A stretch of DNA of 64,000 nt from positions 1 to 64,000 of the forward strand of contig UQIS01000001.1 in the NCBI GenBank assembly GCA_900541245.1, given 5' to 3'. This document shows, one piece after another, positions 34,668 to 43,797 of this stretch; positions within the stretch are counted from its first letter, which is position 1; each line of letters opens with the position of its first letter. Both the position numbers and the translations under genes were made by a program. The notes under the pieces were generated by a model that saw only the letters and a list, made by a program, of their open reading frames with translations, searched no databases and was not told the origin of the DNA. This stretch comes from an uncultured Collinsella sp. (GTDB taxonomy: Bacteria > Actinomycetota > Coriobacteriia > Coriobacteriales > Coriobacteriaceae).

Positions 34668-36265
34668 GCGCCCCCTTTCTGGACGAGCTCATCCAAGAGC
34701 TTCTCCGAAAACAGGTTACCGCGACCCAGCTGCCCGTCAGGATCGAGCTGCAGCTTGAGTAGAGCCGACTCGACCATGGCCTCGTGACCGTACATCGTCT
34801 CCAAGAAGCCCGCTTTGATCTTGCCGACGCCGTGCTCGGCAGAGACGGCGCCGCCCATAGCAGTTACCTCGGCAGCCCACTGGGCAAACAACTCGCCACC
34901 GCGACGGTAATCCTGTGCATCGCGCGGCAGGATGTTCACATGCAGATGGTTGTTGCCGATATGTCCCCAGGCGGCAGACTCAAGCCCGCTTTCGGCCAGC
35001 GTACGGCGATAGAGGGCCACGACATCGGCCAGGCGCGCGTTGGGCACCGACATGTCCGATCCCAGCTTGGTAATGGTGGGGTCGGTGCGGCGACGCTCGT
35101 CGATGAACATGTTGACACTCTCGGGGACGGCGTGGCGGAAGAACCGCTGACACTCGCGATCGACCTCGGTGCGCGCGACCCATGTCGCATCGTCACTGCC
35201 GCCCGCAAGCTCCAGTACCCACCCCAAGTGATACAGCTCCTCAGTCGCCTGAACTTCGTCGTCGCAGTCGAGCTCCACGTAGACACAGACCTTGACCTCT
35301 TTGTCGAGCGGCGGCAGCGAGGCGAACGCGGTCGACCGCTCACGCTGACGACGCAGGATATCCAGGGCGCCCGCATCGAAATATTCGATGGCAGCCGCGT
35401 GGGACAGGACGGGACGCACAGAATCGGTGAAGGACACGGCCTTGTCTTCGCTGTCAAAGAAACAGCTCACGCCCCAAACGACCGCAGGCGCCGCCTGCAG
35501 GGCAATCTCGAGCTCGGTGATGACACCGATTGTGCCACACGCACCGATAAACAGATCGATGGCATCCATATCGTCAGCAACGAAATAGCCCGAAGCATTT
35601 TTGGTCTTGGGCATGGTGTAGTCGGGAAGGTCGAGCTCGAGCGCGCGGCCCTCTGCCGTCACGAGCGACAGGTGGCGGCCCTGGGCAAAAGCCTCGCCGC
35701 GCTGAAGCTCAAGCAAATCGCCATCAGCCAGTGCGACGTGGAGTCCCGTGATATGTGGGCGCATGGGACCGTAGGCGTAGCTGCGGGCACCAGAGGCGTT
35801 ACATGCCGCCATGCCGCCCAGACAGGCAGACGTCTCGGTGGGATCGGTGGGAAAGAACCGCTCGGGGGCCTCTTGGAACTCCTCGTAGGCCTCAAGCGAT
35901 GTCTGGTCCCAACCAGCAGTCGGCAGCACCTTCTTGCTCAGCTGCTTGCGCAGCTCCGAGAGCACAACGCCCGGCTCCAAGCGCAGCAGAAATTGGCCTT
36001 GCTCATCGCGGCGAAGGCCCAAGTAGCGATTCATACGGGAAGTATTGAGGATATGCCCGCCGTGGGGCACGGCACCGGCGGCAAGGCCGGTTCGGGCGCC
36101 CTGAACCGTTACCGGGACACGCTCGGCATGGAGCTTTTCCAAAATGGCACGGACCTCGTCTTCCGTTGTCGGAAACGAGATGCTCGAGGCCTCGCCCGAT
36201 GCGCGGGACTCATCGCGACCATACTCTTCGAACTCGTCGGTGAAGGGTTTGATGGTTGCAGACAC
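34664..36265 (-). CDS. FAD-linked lactate/2-hydroxyacid dehydrogenase (LctD-like)
   Basis: The 533-residue flavoprotein belongs to the GlcD/D-lactate dehydrogenase family. The FAD-binding half includes VPVTVQGARTGLAAGAVP, FFPTDPTETSACLGGMAAC and GACGTIGVITELEI; the C-terminal half ends with AEHGVGKIKAGFL. As first gene of an operon with etfB and etfA it most likely oxidises lactate to pyruvate and hands electrons to Etf. Glycolate or another 2-hydroxyacid is possible. AGGGGG lies before the ATG. A candidate promoter lies about 220-250 bases upstream. Confidence 0.88.
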   Translation of the reverse strand: MSATIKPFTDEFEEYGRDESRASGEASSISFPTTEDEVRAILEKLHAERVPVTVQGARTGLAAGAVPHGGHILNTSRMNRYLGLRRDEQGQFLLRLEPGVVLSELRKQLSKKVLPTAGWDQTSLEAYEEFQEAPERFFPTDPTETSACLGGMAACNASGARSYAYGPMRPHITGLHVALADGDLLELQRGEAFAQGRHLSLVTAEGRALELDLPDYTMPKTKNASGYFVADDMDAIDLFIGACGTIGVITELEIALQAAPAVVWGVSCFFDSEDKAVSFTDSVRPVLSHAAAIEYFDAGALDILRRQRERSTAFASLPPLDKEVKVCVYVELDCDDEVQATEELYHLGWVLELAGGSDDATWVARTEVDRECQRFFRHAVPESVNMFIDERRRTDPTITKLGSDMSVPNARLADVVALYRRTLAESGLESAAWGHIGNNHLHVNILPRDAQDYRRGGELFAQWAAEVTAMGGAVSAEHGVGKIKAGFLETMYGHEAMVESALLKLQLDPDGQLGRGNLFSEKLLDELVQKGGA

Positions 36266-36610
36266 GCGAACTCCCCCTTTAGCTAACTACAGTGTTTGCA
36301 GGGAGATGTTACCGCATCGTTTCGTCGACGTGTTCGAGACCGTCTCCATAATTGGCGATTTTTACGTTCGTGCAATTCGGCGAGCGGCTTGATTTCCTCG
36401 ACAGACGATGCTTTTGACACATATGGCCCCGCCGTCGCCGACCGCGCGATTGTCGCTTGAAAAAAGTTGGAGTATTTTTTGCCGCCTTTTACCTGCGGAG
36501 ACACCAATCCGTCAAGCATTTGGTCAGAAATTGGTCAAGTATCGGCTGATACCGTCGGCGTCGACAGCCAAAACCGATAGAAGTTTTGGCCCAGAAGCAG
36601 GGAGGTTCCC
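36266..36610. promoter_or_regulatory. Divergent control region of ldh-etfBA and the surface locus
   Basis: The 345-base spacer holds no convincing gene. On the minus strand TTGACG (36510-36515) and TAAAAG (36486-36491), 18 bases apart, are a candidate promoter for ldh. Just above it TTGGTCA occurs twice, 11 bases apart (36520-36526 and 36531-36537), about one helical turn, so it could be an operator. The plus-strand promoter for the 36611 gene is not obvious; GGGAGG at 36600-36605 is its ribosome site. Confidence 0.4.
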
Positions 36611-36907
36611 ATGGCATATTACTGGCCCCAGTACGGCATCGCCATCGAAGTCGACGACGATCCCCATCTCCTGCCTTTCGACGAAGAGGCATTCCCCGAT
36701 ACGACGGTCTACCACGTTACCACCGATGTGATCTGCGACCCCGAGTCGTTCTCGGCGCTCGCCCACCACATCGCGCATATCCACGACATCGAGCTCCCTC
36801 CCGACTTCGAAGAGCTCGTCTACTCGCGCCGCCTGATGCTTCACATGCTCTTTGGAGCGGACCCGTCCACCTTTGCGCGCATCTATACCGCCAAGGATGC
36901 CGCATGA
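36611..36907 (+). CDS. Small uncharacterised protein (98 aa)
   Basis: I do not recognise this acidic 98-residue protein. It begins MAYYWPQYGIAIEVDDDPH and has no signal peptide or membrane span, so it is probably cytoplasmic. The YGIAIEVDDD strand resembles a core strand of PD-(D/E)XK nuclease folds, but the catalytic Lys is missing, so nuclease activity is not claimed. GGGAGG lies five bases before the ATG. Its TGA overlaps the next ATG (ATGA), so the two are translated together. Confidence 0.75.
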   Translation: MAYYWPQYGIAIEVDDDPHLLPFDEEAFPDTTVYHVTTDVICDPESFSALAHHIAHIHDIELPPDFEELVYSRRLMLHMLFGADPSTFARIYTAKDAA

Positions 36908-37413
36908 GCGCGAAGAAGCCACCCCACTTTGCAGGCCTGGGTCGTCGCAAGAAGCTCATCGTTGCCTGCTTGGCCATCGTCTGTGCCCTTGTCGCCGTAG
37001 GACTATACGTTTGGCAGTCGCAGCCCGTACCCGAGGCGGGCGCTTCGGTTACGACGGCCGAGGGCAAAACGCGCCAGGAAATCCAAGATGAGCTCGACGC
37101 CATCGTCCGCGACAACATGATGACGATTTCGGTCGCGCCGGTCGCTCAGCTGCAGGAGGACGGCAAACTGCGCGTCAACGTGCAAAACGTCCAAGACAAT
37201 AAATTTCCCCAGCGATTCCGCGTCATCCAAAACGACGAGACCATGTACGAATCCGGTGTGGTCGAGACCGGCAAGACAATCGAGACGTGCCCCGCCGGCG
37301 ACATCAAAGAAGGCGAGGCGTACATCGAGATCCAGGCACTCGATGCAAAGACCCTCGACAGCCACGGCAATCCGACACGTGTCAAGGTACGGGTTGAGCA
37401 AACCGAGAACTAG
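36904..37413 (+). CDS. Membrane-anchored protein with small extracytoplasmic domain
   Basis: The 169-residue protein has a basic N-terminus (GLGRRKK), one membrane span (about 18-38) and an outside part of about 130 residues. The outside part has a helical linker and a beta-rich domain (RFRVIQNDETMYESGVVETG). No cysteine pair or sorting signal is visible. The family is not recognised; the beta part recalls small Ig-like domains seen beside surface-protein genes. The start overlaps the previous stop (ATGA). Confidence 0.7.
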   Translation: MSAKKPPHFAGLGRRKKLIVACLAIVCALVAVGLYVWQSQPVPEAGASVTTAEGKTRQEIQDELDAIVRDNMMTISVAPVAQLQEDGKLRVNVQNVQDNKFPQRFRVIQNDETMYESGVVETGKTIETCPAGDIKEGEAYIEIQALDAKTLDSHGNPTRVKVRVEQTEN

Positions 37414-37502
37414 CCTTCCGGCCGACACGGCACCGCATGCAATTCACCAGCATTCGTCCAATCATCGCGGGGACGGCCCGCGGCGAATAGAAAGGAACGA
37501 CC

Positions 37503-38102
37503 ATGGACATCACCAGGAACATGAACGGAGTCAGAGCGCTCGTCGTGGGCACAGGGCTCGCGCTCGCGCTCGCAATGGGCGCCGCCCCGACGCCAGCTAT
37601 GGCAGCCGGGCGCGTTGGAACCACGAAGGTAATGGTCAGGACCGAGATCGACAACGTTGAGTTCAAAGTTCCGACGGTTATTCCCTTCGTCGCCAAGGCC
37701 GACGGCACGCTTCAGGGCCCCTCAGAAGACGCGACCACCATCGACAATCATTCGGCCTACGGCATCCATGTCACCAACATGAAGATCGACGCCATGAACA
37801 CCTGGACCATTGCCGCCGACGCCAAGGCCGGAACCGCGCAGAACTCCATCGACTTTAAGGTCGGCCCCGACGGCGCGCTCCAGAACGCCAGCGCCGCCGC
37901 GCAAGGGACGGGCCTCGATCTTTCCAAGAATGCAGCCTTCGACATGGGCTACCAGGGCATTGCCGGCGGCACGGACAAAATCAAGCTCAAGACAAGCGGA
38001 AACGTCGCCCGCGTCACGCGCGACATCTTCCGCGTAACCGGCGAAGGCGATCAGGTTGCGACGATCACCTGGACGGTCGAGCCCGGTGCGCACACGGCAT
38101 AA
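37503..38102 (+). CDS. Secreted protein, beta-rich, unknown function
   Basis: The 199-residue protein has a clear signal peptide with likely cleavage near residue 34 (TPAMA-A). The mature 165 residues look like one beta-sandwich: VPTVIPFVAKADGTLQGPS, then YGIHVTNMKIDAMNTW and DQVATITWTVEP. There is no LPXTG motif or membrane span, so it should be released or bound by partners. The VPT-IPF-DG pattern is also faintly seen in the C-terminal domain of the protein at 38386-39816. AAAGGA lies upstream of the ATG. It belongs to a five-gene surface locus. Confidence 0.75.
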   Translation: MDITRNMNGVRALVVGTGLALALAMGAAPTPAMAAGRVGTTKVMVRTEIDNVEFKVPTVIPFVAKADGTLQGPSEDATTIDNHSAYGIHVTNMKIDAMNTWTIAADAKAGTAQNSIDFKVGPDGALQNASAAAQGTGLDLSKNAAFDMGYQGIAGGTDKIKLKTSGNVARVTRDIFRVTGEGDQVATITWTVEPGAHTA

Positions 38103-38367
38103 GGCCGTCGCCCTGGCCGCCGCCGTCAGCATCCTAGCGTTTGGGCCAGCCATGGCCTTTGCCCAGCAAGAACAGGCGCAGGCCGCCACGCAAGTGACGG
38201 TCGACCTCTCGGAGCTCGACCGCGGCGACCGCGAGGAACCGTTGGCGCAGACAGGCGACAGACGATGGCTCTTGGCAGCAGGCGCCACAGCAGCAGGCGC
38301 GGGAACCGCCGGCCTCGGTCTGCACATCAAACGCAGCCAGAAACAAAACACGGACAGGCCGCACTAA
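38086..38367 (+). CDS. Small exported protein with LAQTG sorting-type tail
   Basis: From a GTG at 38086 this is a 93-residue protein. It has a signal peptide (VALAAAVSILAFGPAMAFAQ), a short mature part of about 35 acidic residues, then LAQTGD, a hydrophobic span (LLAAGATAAGAGTAGLGL) and a basic tail (HIKRSQK). That is the layout of a sortase substrate, with LAQTG in place of LPXTG. It overlaps the preceding gene by 17 bases in another frame; an ATG at 38056 would overlap by 47. The mature part is too small for an enzyme, so a cell-wall peptide, pilus base or anchor for a partner is possible. No sortase gene is in the window. Confidence 0.7.
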   Translation: MRTRHKAVALAAAVSILAFGPAMAFAQQEQAQAATQVTVDLSELDRGDREEPLAQTGDRRWLLAAGATAAGAGTAGLGLHIKRSQKQNTDRPH

Positions 38368-38385
38368 ATTAGCTAAGGAGACCCC

Positions 38386-39816
38386 ATGGCATCGAAGAAC
38401 CTTTTGCCCGTCGTCGCACTCTGCGGCGCGCTCGCAACCGGAACGCCTGTCGCCGCTTGGGCGACTCCCGTCATGGCAGACTCCTTACCAGTAGCCCTAA
38501 GTTCCGCACCAAATCCGTCGAGCGCCATTGCGTGCGAGCGTTTTTCGATCGCACAGGCCGTGATCTCAACCTCGGGATGCCTTCGTCGTAATACGGACGG
38601 CTCGATAGTCGTGGATATCAAGCGTTCGAACAAGGCAAACGGCTCCCAGGCGGGGTGCGCCGTCTGCACGTGGCGCTCGGTTGTGCTCGATGCAGATGGC
38701 GATCCATGCAATTTAGAGCTGCGCATCGACATCGCTTCGGTCGATGACTCGGCGAACGGAGCGAAGGTCGCCTTCGACGGTGCGTTTTTCGAGAAAGGAG
38801 GCGGTATATGTCTGGGCTGCGCCGCCGCGAATGCAGACGATGCGCAGCCCACCCTCTCATTCACGGCATCGTTGCGGCTGACCAAAGCCGGTACCGATGT
38901 TATCGCGGCGGGAGAAGCGTCCCTGCTGTTCTACGCCGTCAGCACCAAAGACACAGACGCTCATTTCGAGAAGCCAGCCGGATCACTCAGCCTTACACGA
39001 GGGATAGAGGCAGGCCCTATTGAAATCGATGCCCACGCGCAAAGCAGGCAACGCATTCTTGCCGACCCGGCGCTTCTCGAAATGGAGTGGAACGGATCCG
39101 GAGCCATCGGAATTCTCCCCTCCGCGTTTGACGCCAAGACGCTTCCCCCAAACGACGAACCCATCAACGCAACCATACAAGAAGAGAGCGCGGACAAAGA
39201 AGCAGGTGCGGGCGACACGCCGTCGCCGACAAACAGCGTCCCAGCTTCTCTCGAAGCGCCGAATGAGCCCGCTGCCGATCCAAACGATCCCGAGCTCGCG
39301 GACAGTCTGGGGCTTGCTGATCCTCAAGAGATCGATGAAGGTAACTGCTGCGTGCTTGCCGCGCTCGACCACACAGAGGTCATCGACGCTGCGAACATCG
39401 AAGTTGCCGCCGCCAATCAGCCCGTCCGCAAGTCGGCTATCATCGCATTTCCTGAATCCATCGAAGTCGTCTTTTTGCCATCGGGCGAGGTCGTGGCCCC
39501 AACACTGCTCACCTTGTTGGGCGCCAAGAATACTCGAAACGAAATTAAAAAGGTCACAGTTGTCGACCCTGCAACCACCGCCAAGCTGCGTCTATACGCC
39601 GTTGCTCCAGACGGAGGCAAGACCTTGGAATTCGATGGCGACACACTCCTGGCCTGGCGACGTCTGGACATTATGCAAGACGTCTCGTATCAGATCGAAC
39701 TCGAAGGGTTTGATCGTGCCCGCGATGCCAATATCATCGCCGCGGCTATTGAATCCCCACAGCGGCTTATGATACTGCGCTTTGAATACTATCCCTATGT
39801 CCCGACAACCACCTGA
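38386..39816 (+). CDS. Large secreted cysteine-containing protein, unknown function
   Basis: The 476-residue protein has a signal peptide (cleavage near 31, VMA-D). An N-terminal domain (about 35-240) has Cys pairs, including CAVC and CLGC, which could form disulfides or bind metal. A Pro/Glu/Ala-rich linker (about 260-325) leads to a beta-rich C-terminal domain (365-476) with FPESIEVVFLPSGEVVAP. No membrane anchor is visible. I know no family; a stalk-and-head surface component is a reasonable guess. AAGGAG precedes the ATG. It is the last gene of the locus, 18 bases after the LAQTG gene. Confidence 0.75.
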   Translation: MASKNLLPVVALCGALATGTPVAAWATPVMADSLPVALSSAPNPSSAIACERFSIAQAVISTSGCLRRNTDGSIVVDIKRSNKANGSQAGCAVCTWRSVVLDADGDPCNLELRIDIASVDDSANGAKVAFDGAFFEKGGGICLGCAAANADDAQPTLSFTASLRLTKAGTDVIAAGEASLLFYAVSTKDTDAHFEKPAGSLSLTRGIEAGPIEIDAHAQSRQRILADPALLEMEWNGSGAIGILPSAFDAKTLPPNDEPINATIQEESADKEAGAGDTPSPTNSVPASLEAPNEPAADPNDPELADSLGLADPQEIDEGNCCVLAALDHTEVIDAANIEVAAANQPVRKSAIIAFPESIEVVFLPSGEVVAPTLLTLLGAKNTRNEIKKVTVVDPATTAKLRLYAVAPDGGKTLEFDGDTLLAWRRLDIMQDVSYQIELEGFDRARDANIIAAAIESPQRLMILRFEYYPYVPTTT

Positions 39817-39934
39817 GGCTTAAATGCCGCGCATCATTCCTAATACCACTTATATAACGTATTAGATGAGTCGCGATGTACCTCGCATTTCGTTCTGCTA
39901 CGATTGCCACGTTGGCATCAATACAGGAGGGCTC

Positions 39935-40651
39935 ATGCCGGGCTTGGGAACAATCATCAACGTTGTGCTTTTAGTTGCGGGCGGTCTTTTGGGATTAGCG
40001 GGCGGCCGCTTCATTACACCGCGCATCCAAGACACGCTCATGAAAGCATCGGGGCTGTGCGTCCTGTTTATCGGCCTTGGCGGCACCATGCAAAAGATGC
40101 TCCTTATCGATGGGAAGGCGCTAGCGACCACCGGCACCACCATGCTCATCGTCTCGTTCGCCCTCGGCTCGCTCATCGGCGAGGCCATCAACTTGGAGGC
40201 CGCCATCGAGAACCTTGGCGAATGGCTCAAGCGCAAAACCGGCAGCGAGGGCGATAACGAGTTCACCATCGCGTTTGTCTCGTCTTCACTCTCCGTGTGT
40301 ATCGGCGCCATGGCCATTGTGGGATCGATCCAGGACGGTCTGCTCGGTGACTGGTCAACGCTTGCCCTGAAAGGCGCATTGGACTGCATCATCGTCTGCA
40401 CCATGACGGCGTCGCTTGGCCGCGGCTGCATTTTCTCCGCCCTGCCCGTCGCCGTGTTCCAGGGGACGATCACGCTGTTTGCCGGCGCACTCTCCCCCAT
40501 CATGACTACGGCAGCCCTCGACAGCCTTTCGCTCGTAGGCTCCATGCTCATCTTCTGCGTCGGCGTCAACCTCATCCGTCCTCAGACCTTCCGCACGGCC
40601 AATATGCTCCCCTCCGTCGTCATCGCCGTCATCTACGCCCTCCTGTTCTAA
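39935..40651 (+). CDS. DUF554 membrane protein
   Basis: The 238-residue protein has about seven membrane spans and the DUF554 pattern: LGTIINVVLLVAGGLLGL at the start, SGLCVLFIGLGGTM, SFALGSLIGEAINLE, and CIGAMAIVGSIQDGLLGD. The family is a widespread putative transporter without known substrate. AGGAGGG lies four bases before the ATG at 39935; the frame is open 23 codons further up without a ribosome site. It appears to be a single gene between the surface locus and the TerB-N operon. Confidence 0.85.
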   Translation: MPGLGTIINVVLLVAGGLLGLAGGRFITPRIQDTLMKASGLCVLFIGLGGTMQKMLLIDGKALATTGTTMLIVSFALGSLIGEAINLEAAIENLGEWLKRKTGSEGDNEFTIAFVSSSLSVCIGAMAIVGSIQDGLLGDWSTLALKGALDCIIVCTMTASLGRGCIFSALPVAVFQGTITLFAGALSPIMTTAALDSLSLVGSMLIFCVGVNLIRPQTFRTANMLPSVVIAVIYALLF

Positions 40652-40739
40652 ATCTATCTACGCAGCAGTATCTCGAACACCTGTTTGATGCTGTGCTATG
40701 ATATGAGGTCACCGAAGCTGCGTTAGGAGAGGAGGAGCG

Positions 40740-42500
40740 GTGGCCGACCAGGACATCAAGATGCTCATCGAGCGCATTATGGCCGAGGCCCGGACCCATC
40801 AGTCCGCCCGCTTCTCAAACGAAATCTACGCAGACGAGCCGATTCTCAAAACCGGCCGACAGATGCAGAATTTCCTCCCCGACCAATACCGCAAGATGCG
40901 CGAGATATCGCGCTGGCAGGATGACCCCAAGGGCGGCGCGGGCCGCTGGCTATCGGAGGCCGAGCTTTTCTACCGCCAAGGCTTGCTGATGGCCGACTTT
41001 GAGGACGACTGTCCCTACAACGGCACCTTTAAGTCGTACTTTCCCACCTACAATGCCATGAGCGACCGGCAGTTGCGCGGCTACTTTACCTGGCGTGCCC
41101 AAGTGCGCCGCGGAACCGTCGAGGAAACGTCTACATCCTTTGCCTTTCTGTATCTCTATGAGCTGATTTGCGGCATTGGCATAGATGATCCGCTCGAAGG
41201 TTTTAACAAGATCAAGGCCTTTTGGGATGTCTATCGCGCCTTCGAGCCCGGCATCGACCGGTTTGCGCGCGTGTGGCTGCAGGATTACGCCGTTTTCCAC
41301 GGACTCGACCCCAAGCTACTTCGCGACTCTAAAACCGTCATGTTCGATAACGCCCTTATCGAGCTACGCCGCGCAGCGCGAGACCTTGTACCAGCACCGG
41401 CACCGTCCGGCCAGACCCCTAAGCGTCGCAAAACCTCCGAGCCCACGCTCCCCCTTCCGCCCGATGAGGTGCGCGAGGAGCGACTCATGGCCGCCATCAA
41501 CGCCCTCTCCACGTACAACCTAAGTAACTCGCGGCTCGACCGCAGCCACCACCGCGATCTGCGCCACGTGGCGTGCGCCGTGTATGTCCGTATGGCGCGC
41601 TACTATGACACGCACCGAAAGACCGACATCGTGGCGAGCTTATTTGGGGAGGAGACGGCCATGCCCTACACCATGTTTGCCTCGGCCGTATTCTTTTCGC
41701 CCGAGCGCCACGAGGACTGCGAATATCGCCTGGACCCCATTCACATCTACCGCTGCCAAAACGGCTTTTGGGAATGCATGCGAATTCACGGCAGCAGGCA
41801 AAAAAGCAGCAAGCTTGGTGAGATGATGCGCGCCTGCGACCAACGCCTACGCCTGGCCCTAGACCCCACCCACCCCCTGAAGGAGGAGAAGGTCCCCAAA
41901 TATCTGGCCAAGATCATCGATGACGAGATCATGGCATGGCTTTCGTGGGACGCCGCACACCAGCCCATCAAGATCGATATCGATTTGAGCCAGCTGGGGC
42001 ACATTCGGAGCGCCGCCGCGCAAACGCGCGAAGCGCTTTTGATCGATGAGGAACGCGAGGACGACGCATCCGCAGAAGCCGAGGCAGCGGACTCAGGGCA
42101 ACCGGAAGCCGAGCCCGTAACCGACGCGATTGTCGAACCGGTCGTGGCACCCATTCGGCAGGACTTGACCGACGAGCCGACCATATCCACCGAACAGTTT
42201 GGTGTCGTGGCACCGCTTCTCGCGCCGACGCCCGCGTTCGCAGCTGCTGCACCCGCTGACGCCACAAACGAACTCGCGCCCGCCGCAGATGCCTTCCTTC
42301 GCGCACTGCTCGAGCAAAACGCAGCGCAAGCGACATCGGCAGTGGCGCACTCGGGACAGAGCGAGGACATGCTCGTCGATACCATCAACGAGGCGCTCTT
42401 TGACCTGGTGGGCGACACCGTAATTGAATTTAGCGCGGCAGGGCCGCAGATTATCGAGGACTACGAAGCAGACGTGAGAGGATACCTAGACCATGAGTGA
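40740..42500 (+). CDS. TerB-N domain protein, first gene of a BREX-like ATPase/helicase operon
   Basis: The 586-residue protein starts at a GTG with GGAGAGGAGG just upstream. Residues about 60-200 match the TerB N-terminal domain (WLSEAELFYRQG, DDCPYNGTFKSYFPTYNAMS, LRGYFTWRAQVRRG, FAFLYLYELICGIG). A helical middle follows, then a long acidic, low-complexity linker (about 440-545) and a short acidic C-terminal segment. TerB-N proteins occur in tellurite-resistance and phage-defence neighbourhoods, but the biochemical role is unknown. The next gene starts inside its last codons (8-base overlap), so the ATPase is probably its partner. Confidence 0.82.
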   Translation: MADQDIKMLIERIMAEARTHQSARFSNEIYADEPILKTGRQMQNFLPDQYRKMREISRWQDDPKGGAGRWLSEAELFYRQGLLMADFEDDCPYNGTFKSYFPTYNAMSDRQLRGYFTWRAQVRRGTVEETSTSFAFLYLYELICGIGIDDPLEGFNKIKAFWDVYRAFEPGIDRFARVWLQDYAVFHGLDPKLLRDSKTVMFDNALIELRRAARDLVPAPAPSGQTPKRRKTSEPTLPLPPDEVREERLMAAINALSTYNLSNSRLDRSHHRDLRHVACAVYVRMARYYDTHRKTDIVASLFGEETAMPYTMFASAVFFSPERHEDCEYRLDPIHIYRCQNGFWECMRIHGSRQKSSKLGEMMRACDQRLRLALDPTHPLKEEKVPKYLAKIIDDEIMAWLSWDAAHQPIKIDIDLSQLGHIRSAAAQTREALLIDEEREDDASAEAEAADSGQPEAEPVTDAIVEPVVAPIRQDLTDEPTISTEQFGVVAPLLAPTPAFAAAAPADATNELAPAADAFLRALLEQNAAQATSAVAHSGQSEDMLVDTINEALFDLVGDTVIEFSAAGPQIIEDYEADVRGYLDHE

Positions 42501-43797
42501 TACCGCATCCGCAGCACCCCGCGTGCCCAAGCGCGTCGCTGCCGTCATTCTCAACTCGCTCAAGGGCGGCGTGGTCCCGCGCATCGGCCTTCCCTACATT
42601 ACCGTAGGGCGCGAGGTCGAGATCCGCGCCCTGCTCACCGATCTGAGTCTCATCGCCGACGGTGGTGCGAGCTTCCGCTTTCTGGTCGGTCGTTACGGCG
42701 CCGGCAAGAGCTTTTTGCTCCAGACCATCCGCACGCACGCCATGGGTGAGGGATTCGTCGTCGCCGATGCAGACTTATCCCCCGAGCGCCGTCTGCAGGG
42801 CGGGCAGGGGCAGGGCCTTGCCACCTACCGCGAGCTCATACGCAATATATCGACCAAGACGCGCCCCGAGGGCGGTGCGCTCAACCTTATTCTTGATCGC
42901 TGGGTCGCCTCGTACGCCGACGTCGACGAGTCGGTCGTCAATGCCCAACTGGCCCCGCTCGAGGAAATGGTCCACGGCTTCGACTTCACCCGCATGCTCC
43001 GCCGCTATCGCACGGCCGTATCCGAGGGCGACGAAGAAGCCATGAGCCGCGTGACCAAATGGATCCGCGGCGAATACCGTACCAAGAGCGAGGCTCGCGC
43101 CGAGCTGGGCTCCTCGACCATCATCAGCGATGACGACTGGTACGACTACGTTAAGCTCATCGCGCGTTTTTTGGTCTGCAGCGGCTACAAGGGTATGTTG
43201 GTGCTCATCGACGAGCTCGTGAATCTGTATAAGATTCCCAACGCGATCACGCGCCAGTACAACTACGAGAAGATCCTGACCATGTACAACGACACACTCC
43301 AGGGCAAGGCGCAGTACCTGGGCATGATCATGGGCGGCACGCCAACCTCCATCGAAGACCGCCGCCGCGGCGTGTTCTCCTACGAGGCCCTGCGCAGCCG
43401 ACTCGCTCAAGGCCGCTTTGCACGCGAGGACCTTAAGGACATGCTCGCGCCCATCATCCGTCTGCAGCCACTCACCTACGAGGAGCTGCTGGTGCTGATT
43501 GAAAAACTCATGCAAATTCACGCCGGCTACTTTGGCTGGACGCCCACGCTTACCGAGAACGACTTGGTGGACTTCCTCAAGATCGAGTTCGGTCGTGTGG
43601 GAGCCGACACACATCTGACGCCGCGTGAAGTCATTCGCGACTTTATCGAGCTGCTCGACATCCTATGCCAGAACCCCGACGCCAACGTAGCCGAGCTGCT
43701 GCAAAGCGTCGGCGGCGACGCGCTGGTGCCGGCAGCAGCAACAGGCGACACCGGCACCGCAGGCGGCGACCGTAACTTCGCCGAATTCACCATCTAA
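42493..43797 (+). CDS. DUF2791 / BrxD-like P-loop ATPase
   Basis: The 434-residue ATPase has Walker A GRYGAGKS (66-73) and Walker B MLVLIDE (235-241). RVPKRVAAVILNSLKGGVVPRIGL, the GRE-E pair near 40, and GTPTSIEDRRRGVFSYEALRSRL match the DUF2791 family, which includes BrxD of type 2 BREX phage-defence systems. C-terminal residues about 330-405 form a helical, possibly winged-helix part (LTPREVIRDFIELLDIL). It overlaps the TerB-N gene by eight bases and precedes a BrxHI-like helicase, the usual BREX neighbour. It probably acts as an ATP-driven switch or loader for the helicase (inference). Confidence 0.85.
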   Translation: MSDTASAAPRVPKRVAAVILNSLKGGVVPRIGLPYITVGREVEIRALLTDLSLIADGGASFRFLVGRYGAGKSFLLQTIRTHAMGEGFVVADADLSPERRLQGGQGQGLATYRELIRNISTKTRPEGGALNLILDRWVASYADVDESVVNAQLAPLEEMVHGFDFTRMLRRYRTAVSEGDEEAMSRVTKWIRGEYRTKSEARAELGSSTIISDDDWYDYVKLIARFLVCSGYKGMLVLIDELVNLYKIPNAITRQYNYEKILTMYNDTLQGKAQYLGMIMGGTPTSIEDRRRGVFSYEALRSRLAQGRFAREDLKDMLAPIIRLQPLTYEELLVLIEKLMQIHAGYFGWTPTLTENDLVDFLKIEFGRVGADTHLTPREVIRDFIELLDILCQNPDANVAELLQSVGGDALVPAAATGDTGTAGGDRNFAEFTI

